Source: Anarhynchus alexandrinus
Lineage: Eukaryota > Chordata > Aves > Charadriiformes > Charadriidae
Assembly: GCA_008711295.1 (NCBI GenBank)
Contig: VUYV01000011.1
Span: 2,229,980 to 2,293,979, forward strand
Length of the DNA: 64,000 nt
Reading direction: 5' to 3'
The notes below the pieces were generated by a model. The model was not told the DNA's origin. It did no database searches and worked only from the letters and a program-made list of their open reading frames with translations. This document shows, in pieces, positions 63,840 to 64,000 of this stretch. Position numbers and translations under genes: made by a program. Each line of letters begins with the position of its first letter. The first letter of the stretch is position 1.

Positions 63840-64000
63840 CTAAAAGAAAAATGGAGGGAAAGACTGTTAATGGAAAAGCGAAACTGAACATTATTTAAAA
63901 GTGAGGTCATACAGCACCGATTCCTATTAGATGTATTCAGAACATTGCCCAACAGTGTAAACAGACCACAGGATTTCCCAAATCTCCCTTTTTTTTTTTT
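63840..64000 (-). other. SORCS3: SORCS3 intron, 5' neighbour of first exon (partial)
   Basis: Intron upstream of the first exon in the window, cut by the window edge. It holds the acceptor and its pyrimidine tract (63840-63862) and ends in a T run on the plus strand (63990-64000). Nothing else is visible. Confidence 0.85.

Noticed and set aside
1..64000. CRISPR arrays, operons, tRNA or rRNA genes
   Set aside because: No regular spaced repeats, no tRNA-like boxes and no bacterial gene signals were seen. The sequence is vertebrate intron.

Overview
The window is vertebrate nuclear DNA, most likely from a bird. Four short exons with perfect splice sites lie in long, mostly non-coding introns. 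Interspersed repeats are sparse, and the only clear ones are CR1 LINE copies of the avian/reptilian kind. No bacterial, phage or CRISPR feature is present. Four isolated single-N positions mark assembly gaps.

The one gene I can support is on the minus strand. It is an internal part of SORCS3, a VPS10-domain sorting receptor of the sortilin family. In transcript order the exons are 63681-63839 (53 codons), 34333-34406 (24 codons + 2 nt), 14733-14797 (65 nt) and 7758-7876 (119 nt). The phases fit at every junction (0, 2, 1, 0), so they join into about 139 codons of continuous reading frame in the first half of the VPS10 beta-propeller, including two Asp-box motifs. The residues match SORCS3 better than SORCS1, as judged from memory of the family. 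The exons 5' of position 63839 and 3' of position 7758 were not found and presumably lie outside the window.

Everything else is intron. The intron from 34407 to 63680 (about 29 kb) holds a 5'-truncated CR1 at 46748-47443 with a decayed reverse-transcriptase C-terminus, a second CR1 tail at 56811-57072, MIR-like SINE relics, a 69-nt pure purine run, a G-quadruplex motif and an AT-rich block that looks like a conserved non-coding element. The intron from 14798 to 34332 (about 19.5 kb) holds two N gaps flanked by near-identical segments, a small CR1 tail, MIR-like relics and a short perfect palindrome. The intron from 7877 to 14732 holds a poly-A gap, a pentanucleotide repeat and a small CpG-rich patch. 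The partial intron 1-7757 holds a CpG cluster and an inverted repeat with homeodomain-type cores.

The most useful points for a second look are these: a (TCTG)n(TC)n microsatellite that forms the polypyrimidine tract of one SORCS3 acceptor; two probable haplotype-indel assembly artefacts at single-N gaps; a dispersed segment of about 55 bp present twice, 2.1 kb apart; and several candidate regulatory elements. I found no convincing new multi-gene system here.
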